Positions 17,142 through 25,976 of a stretch of DNA of 64,000 bases are shown piece after piece. The notes under the pieces were generated by a model that was given only the letters and a program-made list of their open reading frames with translations, was not told where the DNA came from and ran no database searches. Both the position numbers and the translations under genes were made by a program. Each line of letters begins with the position of its first letter. Position 1 is the first letter of the stretch. The DNA comes from CAVVFX01 sp963777595 (GTDB lineage: Bacteria; Acidobacteriota; Terriglobia; Bryobacterales; Bryobacteraceae), in the NCBI GenBank assembly GCA_963777595.1, contig CAVZRE010000030.1, forward strand, positions 93,458 to 157,457, given 5' to 3'.

Positions 17142-18335
17142 ATGAAAATTCACGAGTACCAGGGTAAGGCTATCCTCGCCCAATACAAAGTCCCTGTGCC
17201 CCGGGGTGAAGTCGCGTTCACGGTAGCGGAAGTGGACTCGGCAGCCAAGAAATTGGGTGGCGGCGTGGTAGTAAAAGCGCAGATCCATGCGGGCGGCCGC
17301 GGTAAGGGCACGTTTATGCATGATGCGGAATTGAAGGGCATCAAGTTCCCTGAGTCTGCCGAAGAAGCCGCGCTTTTCGCCGAGCAGATGCTTGGCGGGA
17401 CGCTGGTCACCAAACAAAACAAGCCGGACGGCCGCAAGGTGCAGCGCTTACTCGTGGAAGAGAAGATGCCCTATGATGGGGCCAAGGAACTCTATTTGGG
17501 CATCGTGCTCAATCGCGCCATGGGTTTGCCGGTATTCATGGCGTCTTCGAAAGGCGGGGGAGAAATTGAAGAGGTAGCAGCCGAGACGCCGGATTTAATA
17601 CTCAAGGAAGCCTTCGATCCTCGATCCGGTCTCGCACCTTATCAGGCGCGCAAACTGGCGTTCGGAATCGGCATTCCTGGTCCCAGCGTGAACGCTGCCG
17701 CAGCAGTTATGATGGCCCTGGCGAAGGCTTACGTCGAGATGGATATGTCGCTCGCCGAGATTAATCCATTCCTCTGGACGGCCGATGGAAAGGTCGTTGC
17801 TTGCGACGCCAAAATAAACTTCGACGACAATGCTCTGTTCAGACACAAGGAACTCCTGGAATTGCGCGATCTGAATGAAGAAGATCCGCTGGAAGTGGAG
17901 GCATCCAAATTCGGCCTGAACTACATCAAACTGGACGGCAACATCGCGTGCATGGTGAACGGCGCGGGACTGGCAATGGCCACCATGGACATCATCAAGT
18001 ACGCGGGCGGGAGCCCGGCGAACTTCCTCGACGTCGGAGGCGGCGCCAACGCAGAGCAGATCAAGAACGCGTTCCGTATCCTTTTAGCTGACAAAGCCGT
18101 GAAAGCGGTGCTGATCAATATTTTCGGTGGCATTCTGCGCTGCGACGTGCTGGCGAACGGAGTGGTGGCGGCAGCGCGCGATTTGCATATATCAGTGCCG
18201 ATCGTCATTCGAATGGAAGGCACCAACGTGGAGTTGGGCCGTAAGATTCTACTCGAATCGGGCTTCGACTTTACTGTTGCGGAAGACATGCAAGACGCGG
18301 CGAAAAAGGTTGTCGCGCTGGCGGGGAAGGTGTAA
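17142..18335 (+). CDS. sucC: Succinyl-CoA synthetase subunit beta
   Basis: 397 residues. The N-terminal ATP-grasp domain (MKIHEYQGKAILAQY start, KAQIHAGGRGKG) binds the nucleotide, and the C-terminal CoA-ligase domain is present (FGGILRCDVLANGVV). With SucD it interconverts succinyl-CoA and succinate in the TCA cycle with substrate-level phosphorylation. It is followed after 3 bases by sucD, then ndk, so the three are one operon. Confidence 0.97.
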   Translation: MKIHEYQGKAILAQYKVPVPRGEVAFTVAEVDSAAKKLGGGVVVKAQIHAGGRGKGTFMHDAELKGIKFPESAEEAALFAEQMLGGTLVTKQNKPDGRKVQRLLVEEKMPYDGAKELYLGIVLNRAMGLPVFMASSKGGGEIEEVAAETPDLILKEAFDPRSGLAPYQARKLAFGIGIPGPSVNAAAAVMMALAKAYVEMDMSLAEINPFLWTADGKVVACDAKINFDDNALFRHKELLELRDLNEEDPLEVEASKFGLNYIKLDGNIACMVNGAGLAMATMDIIKYAGGSPANFLDVGGGANAEQIKNAFRILLADKAVKAVLINIFGGILRCDVLANGVVAAARDLHISVPIVIRMEGTNVELGRKILLESGFDFTVAEDMQDAAKKVVALAGKV

Positions 18336-18338
18336 GCG

Positions 18339-18533
18339 ATGAGCGTACTGGTAAACAAGGAAACGCGGCTGATCGTTCAAGGTTTCACCGGCCGGGAAGG
18401 GACCTTTCACACCACGCAGGCTATCGCGTATGGAACCAACGTGGTCGGCGGAGTGACGCCGGGAAAGGGCGGAACAACGCACCTGGATCTTCCGGTGTTC
18501 GATACTGTGGCCAAAGCGGTCGACTGCAACTGA
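18339..18533 (+). CDS. sucD: Succinyl-CoA synthetase subunit alpha, N-terminal fragment
   Basis: First 64 codons of sucD with the CoA-binding Rossmann part (VQGFTGREGTFH, VTPGKGGTTHL). The frame ends early at TGA 18531. Compared with E. coli SucD (from memory), residues match through DTVAKAV and then resume in the next frame as TATDANASVIFVPPPF, implying a single extra base near 18521. The gene is essential in most aerobes, so a sequence error is the likely cause. Confidence 0.9.
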   Translation: MSVLVNKETRLIVQGFTGREGTFHTTQAIAYGTNVVGGVTPGKGGTTHLDLPVFDTVAKAVDCN

Positions 18534-18546
18534 TGCCAACGCGTCC

Positions 18547-19215
18547 GTGATCTTTGTGCCGCCGCCCTTTGCAGCGGACGCGATCATGGAAGGTGCCGAC
18601 GCCGGGTTGCCGCTGGTGGTTTGCATTACAGAGGGCATCCCAGTTCTCGATATGGTGAAGGCGTGGGAGTTTTTAAAAGGCAAGTCGACCCGGCTGATCG
18701 GACCGAATTGTCCCGGAATTATTTCGCCGGGATCGTGCAAGATCGGCATTATGCCGGGACACATTCATCTGCAAGGGCATGTCGGAGTGGTGTCTCGCTC
18801 GGGCACCCTGACTTATGAAGCCGTCGGCCAGTTAACCAAATTGGGAATCGGCCAATCGACCTGTATTGGCATTGGTGGCGATCCCATTATCGGGACCACC
18901 TTCCTCGATGCCATAAAGTTATTTAACGCGGATCCCGATACCCACGCGATCGTAATGATCGGCGAGATCGGCGGCAGTGCGGAAGAGACTGCGGCAGCCT
19001 ATATAGGGGAGCATGTGAAGAAGCCGGTCGTTGGATTCATCGCAGGAAAGACCGCGCCTCCCGGCCGCCGCATGGGTCATGCGGGCGCCATTACCGAGGG
19101 TGGTTCCGGTACCTGGGAGGGCAAGGTGGAAGCCATGCGAGCGGTCGGGATCACGGTTTGCGAATCGGCCGCGGATATCGGCAGCAACGTGGAGAAATTG
19201 CTAAAAGGACTATGA
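18547..19215 (+). CDS. sucD: Succinyl-CoA synthetase subunit alpha, C-terminal fragment
   Basis: 222 residues forming the rest of SucD. It contains the GGDPIIGT region and the phosphorylated-histidine motif RMGHAGAI, which accepts phosphate during catalysis. The GTG given as start is an internal codon; real translation would come from 18339 if the frameshift is not genuine. The stop overlaps the ndk start (ATGA). Confidence 0.92.
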   Translation: MIFVPPPFAADAIMEGADAGLPLVVCITEGIPVLDMVKAWEFLKGKSTRLIGPNCPGIISPGSCKIGIMPGHIHLQGHVGVVSRSGTLTYEAVGQLTKLGIGQSTCIGIGGDPIIGTTFLDAIKLFNADPDTHAIVMIGEIGGSAEETAAAYIGEHVKKPVVGFIAGKTAPPGRRMGHAGAITEGGSGTWEGKVEAMRAVGITVCESAADIGSNVEKLLKGL

Positions 19216-19631
19216 GTTTGCAACGTACGTTTTCAATAATCAAACCGGACGCCGTAGCGTCTGGGCATGCCGGCAATATCTTGGCACATCTCCAAAATGC
19301 AGGCTTTCGCATAGTCGGACTGCGCATGCTGAAAATCAGCCCGGAGGAAGCAGAGGGCTTCTACGCCGTTCATAAAGAAAGGCCGTTCTTTTCCGGGCTG
19401 GTCAAGTTTATGACCGAGGGTCCGGTTATTGTTATGGCTTTGGAGCGGGAAGACGCAATCAAGAAGCTGCGCGAAGTGATGGGCGCGACGAATCCCGCTA
19501 ACGCAGCGGAAGGGACTATCCGGAAGCTGTACGCGTCGAGTATTGAGCGAAATGCGATTCATGGCTCTGATGCGCCGGAGACGGCGGAAGTCGAGCTTCG
19601 CTACTTCTTCCGAACCATCGAACTCGCCTAG
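19212..19631 (+). CDS. ndk: Nucleoside diphosphate kinase
   Basis: 139 residues, full length. It transfers gamma phosphate between nucleoside tri- and diphosphates through a phosphohistidine in the motif NAIHGSDAPETA. The N-terminal TFSIIKPDAV signature is present. The ATG at 19212 shares bases with the sucD stop, so translation is coupled; a frame extending to 19158 lies inside sucD and is not used. Pairing with sucCD makes sense because Ndk equilibrates the GTP/ATP produced. Confidence 0.97.
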   Translation: MSLQRTFSIIKPDAVASGHAGNILAHLQNAGFRIVGLRMLKISPEEAEGFYAVHKERPFFSGLVKFMTEGPVIVMALEREDAIKKLREVMGATNPANAAEGTIRKLYASSIERNAIHGSDAPETAEVELRYFFRTIELA

Positions 19632-19664
19632 CGGAGACGGTCAGGATGCTACAATGGTGAAGTT

Positions 19665-20054
19665 GTGATTACGACGATTATCTTAACGACGGTACACGTG
19701 ATTGTGTGCGTCTTCCTGATAGTGGTTGTGCTGCTGCAGAGCGGCAAAGCAGCGGACTTGGCTGGAGCCTTTGGCGGCATGGGTTCGCAAACGGCATTTG
19801 GCCCGCGAGGATCGGCCACGCTGCTCTCGAAAGCGACGACGATATCGGCGATAGTCTTCATGCTGACCTCGATCTCGCTCTCGATCATGGCCACGAGGAG
19901 TAGCGGTGGAGCGGTGGGCAACTCGGTACTGGAACGGCACCAGGTGAAAACCGCTCCGGTCACGAATCAGACGCAATTGCCGGTGGGCCCCCCGCCAGCA
20001 GCGCCGCCGGCGAATTCGGCTCCCAAGCCAACCCCGGCACCGGCGAAGAAGTAG
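19665..20054 (+). CDS. secG: Preprotein translocase subunit SecG
   Basis: 129 residues with the two SecG transmembrane helices (ILTTVHVIVCVFLIVVVLLQ and TTISAIVFMLTSISLSIMA) around the conserved GKAADLAGAFGG loop. It is an accessory part of the SecYEG channel. The start is GTG. The proline/alanine-rich C-terminal tail (about residues 100-129) is longer than in E. coli but common in acidobacteria. It precedes tRNA-Leu. Confidence 0.95.
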   Translation: MITTIILTTVHVIVCVFLIVVVLLQSGKAADLAGAFGGMGSQTAFGPRGSATLLSKATTISAIVFMLTSISLSIMATRSSGGAVGNSVLERHQVKTAPVTNQTQLPVGPPPAAPPANSAPKPTPAPAKK

Positions 20055-20077
20055 TTTCAAGAATACGCCCCAATAAT

Positions 20078-20164
20078 GCGGAGGTGGCGGAATTGGCAGA
20101 CGCACTAGCTTGAGGTGCTAGCGGGAGCAATCTCGTGGGGGTTCAAGTCCCCCTCTCCGCACCA
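20078..20164 (+). tRNA. tRNA-Leu (anticodon GAG)
   Basis: An 87-base type II tRNA including encoded CCA. The acceptor stem GCGGAGG pairs with the 3' CTCCGC, the anticodon stem CTAGC/GCTAG holds loop TTGAGGT (anticodon GAG), a long variable arm is present, and the T arm is GGGGGTTCAAGTCCCCC. It marks the left boundary of foreign-looking conjugation genes and is a typical integration target for tyrosine-recombinase elements. Confidence 0.97.
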
Positions 20165-20193
20165 TTTTAGAATCATAGACTTACCGATTTTCA

Positions 20194-20898
20194 TCAATTT
20201 GGCCTTTCTTTGTTTTGTGACGTAATTTGTGCCAAGTTCCCGTGCTCTCTGGCGAGGAACTCTTCGGCTCTGCGATCTTCGCCGCCGACGCAACGGCGAA
20301 GATGTCGTAACAACTTGTCATGGACCTGCGGAAATCCATGCTCGTCGACGAATTCATGTCGGGCTAGGCGTTCGGTCCGGAAGAGCGCTGCGAAGACGTT
20401 CTCGAACATCTCCACTCGCGACTTGAACCGTTCAAGGATTTGGTGGACGACGCCGGACCCGCTGTTACCCGTGCGCCCTTCGAACATCCACCCCTTTACC
20501 TTTTCTTCCGTCTCGATGGGCGGAAGATACGTGAGCGTAAGAAAGTAATCGCTCTCGAAGTGAGCGCCCTCGTCCATGAACTGCTGGCGGCGCTCATCAT
20601 CGATCACCTGCGTCACTGCTTGAGGGAAAGAACCCTTGTCGGGATAGCCAGGAGCTCGGGACCGAATCAGGTCTGCGTGTAGCATCCACCCACTGCCGAG
20701 GCGGATGACAGAATTTAGACGGGCGGTCAGGGCATGCATTTCAGCGTGCGTGGCTGAATGCATGTCCGGACCGCGAAACGACCATCCAGCGAGCAATGAC
20801 CCATCCTGCTGTAGCAGGATGCCGTCTTCGATCAGAGCGAACGGCAGCAAAATATCGGCCAAGCCGCGAGCGCGTGATCGATGTTCGGTGATTTGCAT
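20194..20898 (-). pseudogene. trbE: TrbE (VirB4-type ATPase), truncated near tRNA-Leu
   Basis: About 234 residues matching only the N-terminal part of TrbE/VirB4 conjugation ATPases (normally about 800 residues): start MQITEHRSRARGLADILLPF, then DGSLLAGWSFRGPDM. Homology appears to end near LRRCVGGEDRR (about 20290); the Walker motifs of the ATPase are missing. The remaining residues to the stop at 20194 look unrelated. The gene is cut close to the tRNA, as if the integration or a deletion removed the rest of trbE and the downstream trb genes. Confidence 0.8.
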
Positions 20899-20906
20899 AA
20901 ATGCGC

Positions 20907-21227
20907 TTACCTCCAACCACTCGGCGTCTCGGTAGTTTGGCCGTGGAGACCGCTCTTTGCTGGGTAGAAATCTACGTACCGAATATGCCGGAGGTAGACG
21001 GAGCGGAGGAGGGGGTCGGCCTTGCCCATGCGTTGCAAGGCCCCCATCGAAGCGACCCACAGTGCAGCAGCCAGACCAATCCCCCACCACGACGCGAGAC
21101 TGAACGCGAGACCACCGGCGATCATCACCATGACGAGCACCAGTTCGCGATCGCCGCCAAGCAGGAGATTTGGCCGATTGGCGGATTGATGAATCATGGT
21201 CTCTCGGGGTTTGTCGATCGCGTCCAT
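20907..21227 (-). CDS. trbD: TrbD, VirB3-family conjugation protein
   Basis: 106-residue membrane protein with two adjacent hydrophobic segments (ELVLVMVMIAGGLAFSLASW and GIGLAAALWVASMGALQRM) and the conserved MGKADPLLRSVYLRH region of TrbD/VirB3. It is an inner-membrane component of the type IV secretion channel. It sits between trbC and trbE in the usual trb order, 3 bases after the trbC stop. Confidence 0.9.
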   Translation of the reverse strand: MDAIDKPRETMIHQSANRPNLLLGGDRELVLVMVMIAGGLAFSLASWWGIGLAAALWVASMGALQRMGKADPLLRSVYLRHIRYVDFYPAKSGLHGQTTETPSGWR

Positions 21228-21230
21228 GAT

Positions 21231-21584
21231 TTAGATCACCGCCGCAGTTAAGCCGAAAGCGCTCGACAGCATGGGCGCTGCGAAGACGAGAACCGATACG
21301 ACCAGGCCAATCATGCATGCCCGCCGTCCGAATTCGGTGAGTTCTCCGCCCCATAACATGGCGCCGCCGGCAATCGCGATGCCGATCAGACCAATGGCAT
21401 AAGCTACGGGACCGGTCAGCGACGTAGCTATCGCAGTCATCGGTCGTTCCCACGGCAAGGTGCCCGCCGCCGCCGCGTTCGCCCGCGTGGCGAAGGCATA
21501 AGCGAGCGCAAGAAGAGCCGAAGCTCGCATCCGGAGGACACGGGACGACGGCCTTTCGAACCACTGAGTAAGCTGTTTATTCAT
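21231..21584 (-). CDS. trbC: TrbC, VirB2-family conjugative pilin
   Basis: About 117 residues: a basic N-terminus, a signal-like hydrophobic segment ending ATRANA, then two transmembrane helices (GPVAYAIGLIGIAIAGGAML and ACMIGLVVSVLVFAAPML), as in VirB2/TrbC pilins. The ATG at 21584 (MNKQLTQWF) is preceded by AAGGAGA; an in-frame upstream start at 21635 overlaps trbB and is less likely. It is the major pilus subunit of the mating pair apparatus. Confidence 0.9.
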   Translation of the reverse strand: MNKQLTQWFERPSSRVLRMRASALLALAYAFATRANAAAAGTLPWERPMTAIATSLTGPVAYAIGLIGIAIAGGAMLWGGELTEFGRRACMIGLVVSVLVFAAPMLSSAFGLTAAVI

Positions 21585-21606
21585 TTTTCTGTTTCTCCTT
21601 TTCCGT

Positions 21607-22671
21607 TCACACGTACTCGATCTGATATCGGCCATCCCGATATCCCGTAACGAGCGCTACTTCTCTGACCTTTCGCCCGGCCATCAGGTCCGGCTCCTGA
21701 TCAACGAAGACCACCAAATCCACAGCCTCAGCAATCAACGTCTGCTGTGGCGCGGATGTCGCCTCTGCCACCAGGCTTTCGAGGCGAATTAAACCGCTCA
21801 AGGCATCATTGGCGTGCACCGTCGCTGCACCGCCAGGGTGGCCGGTATTCCAGGCCTTCAACATCGTGTGGGCTTCAGCGCCGCGGACTTCTCCCACGAC
21901 GATGCGAGTGGGCTTCAATCTCATGCAGGCCCGAAGACAGTCGAGCATGGACACGCTGCCTACGGCCAGTAGATCGACATGATTCCGGACGGAGCACTGA
22001 AGTTCAGTCGTGTCTTCGATTGAGACGACGCGGTCATGGGGTGCCACCTCGGCCATGACGTCGAGGACAGCGTTCACGAACGTAGTCTTCCCGGAGCCCG
22101 TCGCTCCGACCGTCAGGATGTTCTTTTTCCCGGCGACAGCAGCGCGGATGATCTGGGCGTGACTCAGGCCCCGGACATCGTCCACGAAATTGTCGCGCTT
22201 ACGTAGATGATTCAGCGGATCGCTTTTGCAAGTAAGAATTCCCGCCTGTTCATACTCAATAAGCGAGAAAATCCTTTTGGGACGCAGGCGAATTGCGAAT
22301 ACCGGACGTCGCACGATGGGCGAAACTATACCTTCGAAGCGACTGCCATCGAGCGGAAGTTCCGTCTCAAGAATGGGCCGCTCGTGATTCATGACGGTGC
22401 CTTTCCAAGCGGCGATGGTGTTCAGCGCGCTCGCCGCCTGGGCCGGCGGCATAGAACCAAGGTGTTGAAAACCTTGACCCATTCGCTTGACCCACAGTGT
22501 TGAATCGGGATTCAAGACGATGTCTTCCGTTGCGTCATCGGCGAGCAAGTCGAGCACCGTGTCGCCGAGTTCGCGCTTCAACTTAGCTTCGAGGCGGGTA
22601 TGTTGCTCATCGTGTCCAAGCCCCGGAATTGCTCTTGAATGGTCGGCAATTTGTGTGCTATTTATTGGCAT
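21607..22671 (-). CDS. trbB: TrbB, VirB11-family secretion ATPase
   Basis: 354 residues, full length. Hexameric ATPase that powers pilus assembly and substrate transfer. Walker A is GATGSGKTTFVNA; the VirB11 signatures RVVSIEDTTELQC and TRIVVGEVRGAEAHTML follow. It leads the trb operon (trbB-C-D-E) on the minus strand. The conserved 33-bp element at 22695-22727 lies 23 bases upstream of its start. Confidence 0.95.
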   Translation of the reverse strand: MPINSTQIADHSRAIPGLGHDEQHTRLEAKLKRELGDTVLDLLADDATEDIVLNPDSTLWVKRMGQGFQHLGSMPPAQAASALNTIAAWKGTVMNHERPILETELPLDGSRFEGIVSPIVRRPVFAIRLRPKRIFSLIEYEQAGILTCKSDPLNHLRKRDNFVDDVRGLSHAQIIRAAVAGKKNILTVGATGSGKTTFVNAVLDVMAEVAPHDRVVSIEDTTELQCSVRNHVDLLAVGSVSMLDCLRACMRLKPTRIVVGEVRGAEAHTMLKAWNTGHPGGAATVHANDALSGLIRLESLVAEATSAPQQTLIAEAVDLVVFVDQEPDLMAGRKVREVALVTGYRDGRYQIEYV

Positions 22672-22694
22672 CAGGGGGGACGTTTCCCTCTACT

Positions 22695-22727
22695 CTGTAG
22701 GCCGCCTTGGCTCGTGGTCGTGACAGA
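22695..22727 (+). promoter_or_regulatory. 33-bp bipartite element, copy A
   Basis: CTGTAGG, 16 bases, TCGTGACAGA, in the divergent region between trbB and the sigma-like gene (ATG 34 bases downstream). The same layout recurs at 33033 and 37465. Flanks are also shared: a CTCTAC-like left side and TTCAG to the right. It could be a promoter, an operator or a nick-site-like element. Confidence 0.6.
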
Positions 22728-22760
22728 GTCTTCAGGACGTTTTCGGACCGAGGACGCGCC

Positions 22761-23369
22761 ATGGCAGTAATCACCATCCCCTTCGACTACAACGAAATAA
22801 CCCATCCCCAGATCGTTCCGATCTGCATAGCCGACACGGACGCGAAGGGAAACCTTGTGTGTCCCGTCTGGATCGAGCACGGTGTCGTGCCGGTTGTAGG
22901 CCGGCTCCTAAGAATCGCCGAGCGTGTGTTATTGGACAAATTCCGGGCTTCCGAGATCACCGAGTACGCCGTACATTCGTTTTCCCGGAAGTATGGCGAT
23001 GACGTGGGCGACCGTCCAACGGTGCGGGTCTTGAATCGCGCGCGCTTGCATGCTGAGGACCTTCGCGTGGGCGGCCGGCGGGCACGGCGCAAGTTTGATG
23101 TTGAACTGTTTGCCGAGACCCTTGAGTCGCTCCAAGATCAGTACAATCTGGTTGCAGATCTGGAAAGGAAGCAAAAGGTAGACCTTATCGTCGCGCAATT
23201 GGACGTTCTCGGCCTTGACCGGGTTAAGGAAATGCTTCCGTTCATGTTGCGCAACGCCGAAGGCAAGGAGCTCATGGACGAATTCGGCCAGAAGCGGAAC
23301 ACGCTCACAATTCGGTTTTATCGTGGGATGCGGAAGGCAGCGAAAGCGGCAGGCATTTCGTGGGACTGA
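22761..23369 (+). CDS. Putative divergent sigma-factor-like protein
   Basis: About 202 residues, no confident family. The C-terminal end (FGQKRNTLTIRFYRGMRKAAKAAG) resembles the region 4 recognition helix of sigma-70-family factors. The middle segment (EYAVHSFSRKYGDDVGDRPTVRVLNRARLHAEDL) is reminiscent of a region 2-like helical core. The ATG at 22761 is preceded by a GAGG-like site; an earlier start at 22707 overlaps the conserved element. The next gene encodes a zinc-finger anti-sigma-like membrane protein, which supports the reading. Function remains an inference. Confidence 0.5.
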   Translation: MAVITIPFDYNEITHPQIVPICIADTDAKGNLVCPVWIEHGVVPVVGRLLRIAERVLLDKFRASEITEYAVHSFSRKYGDDVGDRPTVRVLNRARLHAEDLRVGGRRARRKFDVELFAETLESLQDQYNLVADLERKQKVDLIVAQLDVLGLDRVKEMLPFMLRNAEGKELMDEFGQKRNTLTIRFYRGMRKAAKAAGISWD

Positions 23370-23426
23370 ATCGTTCCCGGCTGGCGTTTAAGGCTTGTGC
23401 CTTCAGTGCCATAATGCAATGGACTG

Positions 23427-24116
23427 ATGCCGCCTGAAGAGTCGCCAGCAGAAAAGTTCGACAGACTCAAAAAGCAGCTTCAGAACTCGATCCTCAGAGA
23501 TTACCCTAACCCTGAGCGGAAGGGCTGTCCCGGTGACGCGGTCCTGCGCGAGCTGGCTGAGCGCCCATTGGATCAGGCTGTCGAAGACGATCCGCACTGG
23601 CACCACATCACGCACTGCTCCGAGTGCTACCGCGAGTTCCTCGGCTTCAACAACGCGTTCCGTGAACGGGCGAAGGTTCGCCGGGCTCGAGTGGGATGGG
23701 CGCTGGCGGCCGCAACTGTTGTGCTCGTGGTTGGAGTGCTCGTTGCGCTGAGTCAAGGCTCGTTTTTCACGAAGCGCCCCCAGAATGCCGAACTCGCCTG
23801 GGTGGACGACACTGTAGTGGTACCGTCCGAAACGCGTTCCGGCAATGCCGGTGAAGAGAAGCCGATATTTCTCAGGCGGCTTCCGCTGCGATTGACTGTT
23901 GAGCTCCCTATTGGGAGCAAGGCGGGGACGTACGAACTGCAATTGAAAATGAACGACCGGACGATGGTTTCGACGGCGGGGGATGCAGAAATACTTAACG
24001 GCACAACGGCGTTCATCGCCAGGGTCGATCTTTCAAAGCTTGACACCGGAAGTTATTCGATGGTGATTCGGCAGGTCCCAAATGACTGGAACCTATATCC
24101 CGTGGTGCTTAAGTGA
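23427..24116 (+). CDS. Putative zinc-finger anti-sigma-like membrane protein
   Basis: 229 residues. The N-terminal cytoplasmic part contains HITHCSEC, the HxxxCxxC pattern of zinc-binding anti-sigma (ZAS) domains. One transmembrane helix follows (VGWALAAATVVLVVGVLVAL, about residues 90-110), then a beta-rich extracytoplasmic domain. This is the layout of membrane-bound anti-sigma factors. It follows the sigma-like gene by 57 bases on the same strand, so the two probably form a signalling pair. The sensed signal is unknown. Confidence 0.6.
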   Translation: MPPEESPAEKFDRLKKQLQNSILRDYPNPERKGCPGDAVLRELAERPLDQAVEDDPHWHHITHCSECYREFLGFNNAFRERAKVRRARVGWALAAATVVLVVGVLVALSQGSFFTKRPQNAELAWVDDTVVVPSETRSGNAGEEKPIFLRRLPLRLTVELPIGSKAGTYELQLKMNDRTMVSTAGDAEILNGTTAFIARVDLSKLDTGSYSMVIRQVPNDWNLYPVVLK

Positions 24117-24304
24117 TACGAAAGGTGTCCTGACCTTCTGCTGCCCGAACGTATACACATGCGACTGATCGCGGGTTAGACAAGATCTGGTGGAACGGCT
24201 TTCTCATGCGCCATTTCCCGCACGAGGGAACGCAGCTCGCGGTTCTAATCCATCCTCTTCATGATGAAAAGTGCGGAGATCGTCTTCCATTCAACATTCC
24301 TTTC

Positions 24305-25249
24305 TTACTCTGTTCGCGATCCGGCGCTGGCGCGGCTCTCATACAGCGCTTGACTCATGTTCCAGAGCCTGACTGCGACGCTGCTGTCGTACGTAATCTG
24401 TTTTGTGTGCGTCTCTCGGCACTGCCTGAAGAATCTGCCGGAGACACCGTCGAGATCGGACGAGGACGCGACGTAGACAGGAGTTCTCGCTCCGCCTTCC
24501 GGAAATGCAAGCAAGGATGGAATGCGCTTTAACAACCACGGGACTGCTGCAGGCAGACCTCGCATGTTGTCACCCAGGCGTGTGAGCGTGGGTCCGGGAC
24601 TAAAACAGTTCGCGGTAATCGTCGTTCCTGCGAGGCGCCTTGAGAGTTCGTAAGTAAACAGAATGTTGCAAAGCTTCGAGCGCTTATAGGCCCCCAACCA
24701 GTTGTATCGCCGCTCACCCTGGAGATTAGAAAAATCCAGTTCTCCGCTATGGAACTCCGAGGACGCGGTGAGAATTCTTCCGGCGGGCGCGACCCGGAGG
24801 AGATCGAGCAGAAGGTGAGTTAGCGCGAACGGCGCAAGGTGATTAACGGCGAAGGTTTTCTCAAGACCATCCGGCGTCACTTCTCTTTCTGCGAACACCG
24901 CGGCCGCATTGTTGATCAGGACATCTATCCGTGACAAACTTCCATGAAGCTTTTCCGCAAGACGATGGATCTCTGCCTGCGATGACAGGTCTGCGAGGAA
25001 CAGGATGGGCTCGTTGCCGGAAGCATATTGCGCGATTTCGGTGCGCATGAAATTCGCCCGCGTTCGATCACGGCCCACCATAACAACTTCCGCACCTCGT
25101 TCCGCTAGCAGGATGGCAGTGGCCAGCCCGACGCCGCTTGTCGCGCCCGTGATGACGACCGTCTTTCCGCTCATCGAGATCTCGCTCTGTGGTACGGCGC
25201 TCAACATTTTCAGAGCCAAGCGCAGTGCAATTTCAGGAAGCGTTCGCAA
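24305..25249 (-). CDS. Short-chain dehydrogenase/reductase
   Basis: 314-residue classical SDR. NAD(P)-binding motif TGATSGVG, NNAA motif (VLINNAAAVF), and catalytic YKRSK (Tyr and Lys four apart). It resembles the retinol dehydrogenase/WW-oxidoreductase-like branch. The N-terminal 25 residues are hydrophobic and the true start could be MSGKTVV. The substrate is not predictable. It is one of three SDR genes in a 3.6-kb block. Confidence 0.88.
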   Translation of the reverse strand: MRTLPEIALRLALKMLSAVPQSEISMSGKTVVITGATSGVGLATAILLAERGAEVVMVGRDRTRANFMRTEIAQYASGNEPILFLADLSSQAEIHRLAEKLHGSLSRIDVLINNAAAVFAEREVTPDGLEKTFAVNHLAPFALTHLLLDLLRVAPAGRILTASSEFHSGELDFSNLQGERRYNWLGAYKRSKLCNILFTYELSRRLAGTTITANCFSPGPTLTRLGDNMRGLPAAVPWLLKRIPSLLAFPEGGARTPVYVASSSDLDGVSGRFFRQCRETHTKQITYDSSVAVRLWNMSQALYESRASAGSRTE

Positions 25250-25363
25250 CAGCGCAGGGCCAAACCTGCTTCCAGGTCGGCCCGGCCATTTTGAATTACA
25301 GCTGAGACGTCGATACTGCTCGGGTGCCTCATTGCTGCGTCCGCGAGGTCGACGACGTGACGC

Positions 25364-25897
25364 TTATTTTGCTTTCTGGGCAGCCGCCGCAGCCTCGGTA
25401 GATGGCGGCACAATACCTTTCATCCGCAGATAAACCGCCATGGTCCCGTACATCTCGTTATCGTGGGCCACGTTGAAATTAAGCAGGCCGAGTTTTGATT
25501 TATTGCCGAGCGGCGTCTTCACGATCGCCGCCCCGTCGGCGTCGGTCATCCCGCTGTAAGCGTCGTCGCAGAGTTCGCCGGACGCTTTGAGCGCGGCAAC
25601 CAGATCGGCCTTGCTTGTTTTTGTGGCGGCGTCGCCGCGCTTCATTTCACCTTTCGTCATGCTGCACATCGCCATCTGCGCGTCGGCGACATGCGCGATC
25701 AGTTGTCCAAAAGTTCGGACCTCAGGGGCTGGCTTAAACGCGTAATCCGCTTCCGGCATCTTCTCAGCTGCCTTGAGGATATTAGCGCTCACTCCCTTGT
25801 AGACCGCAGTTACCTCGGCGGTCATGGGGTTCTGCGCCCGCAAGGCCGAAGCAGCGGCGAACACGACGAAAGAAAGACTCGAAACAACTCTTTTCAT
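25364..25897 (-). CDS. Secreted DinB-family protein
   Basis: About 177 residues: an N-terminal signal peptide (SLSFVVFAAASALRAQ) followed by a DinB/YfiT-like four-helix bundle (KMPEADYAFKPAPEVRTFGQLIAHVADAQ), the His of which belongs to the usual metal triad. The ATG at 25897 follows AAGGAG. DinB-fold proteins include thiol-dependent transferases; exported versions are frequent in acidobacteria and their role is unknown. Confidence 0.85.
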   Translation of the reverse strand: MKRVVSSLSFVVFAAASALRAQNPMTAEVTAVYKGVSANILKAAEKMPEADYAFKPAPEVRTFGQLIAHVADAQMAMCSMTKGEMKRGDAATKTSKADLVAALKASGELCDDAYSGMTDADGAAIVKTPLGNKSKLGLLNFNVAHDNEMYGTMAVYLRMKGIVPPSTEAAAAAQKAK

Positions 25898-25976
25898 AGG
25901 ACTCCTTTGGGCTCTCAAAATAAGTCAGCTAATTCGCTCCAGCTCACGGCTGGAGCGCTCGAGGATGGTCCACACC

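Noticed and set aside
20899..21564. 5' extension of the trbE frame to a 456-codon ORF
   Set aside because: The extension is Arg/Ser-rich, overlaps trbC and trbD in other frames and has no TrbE homology; the real start is MQITEHR at 20898.
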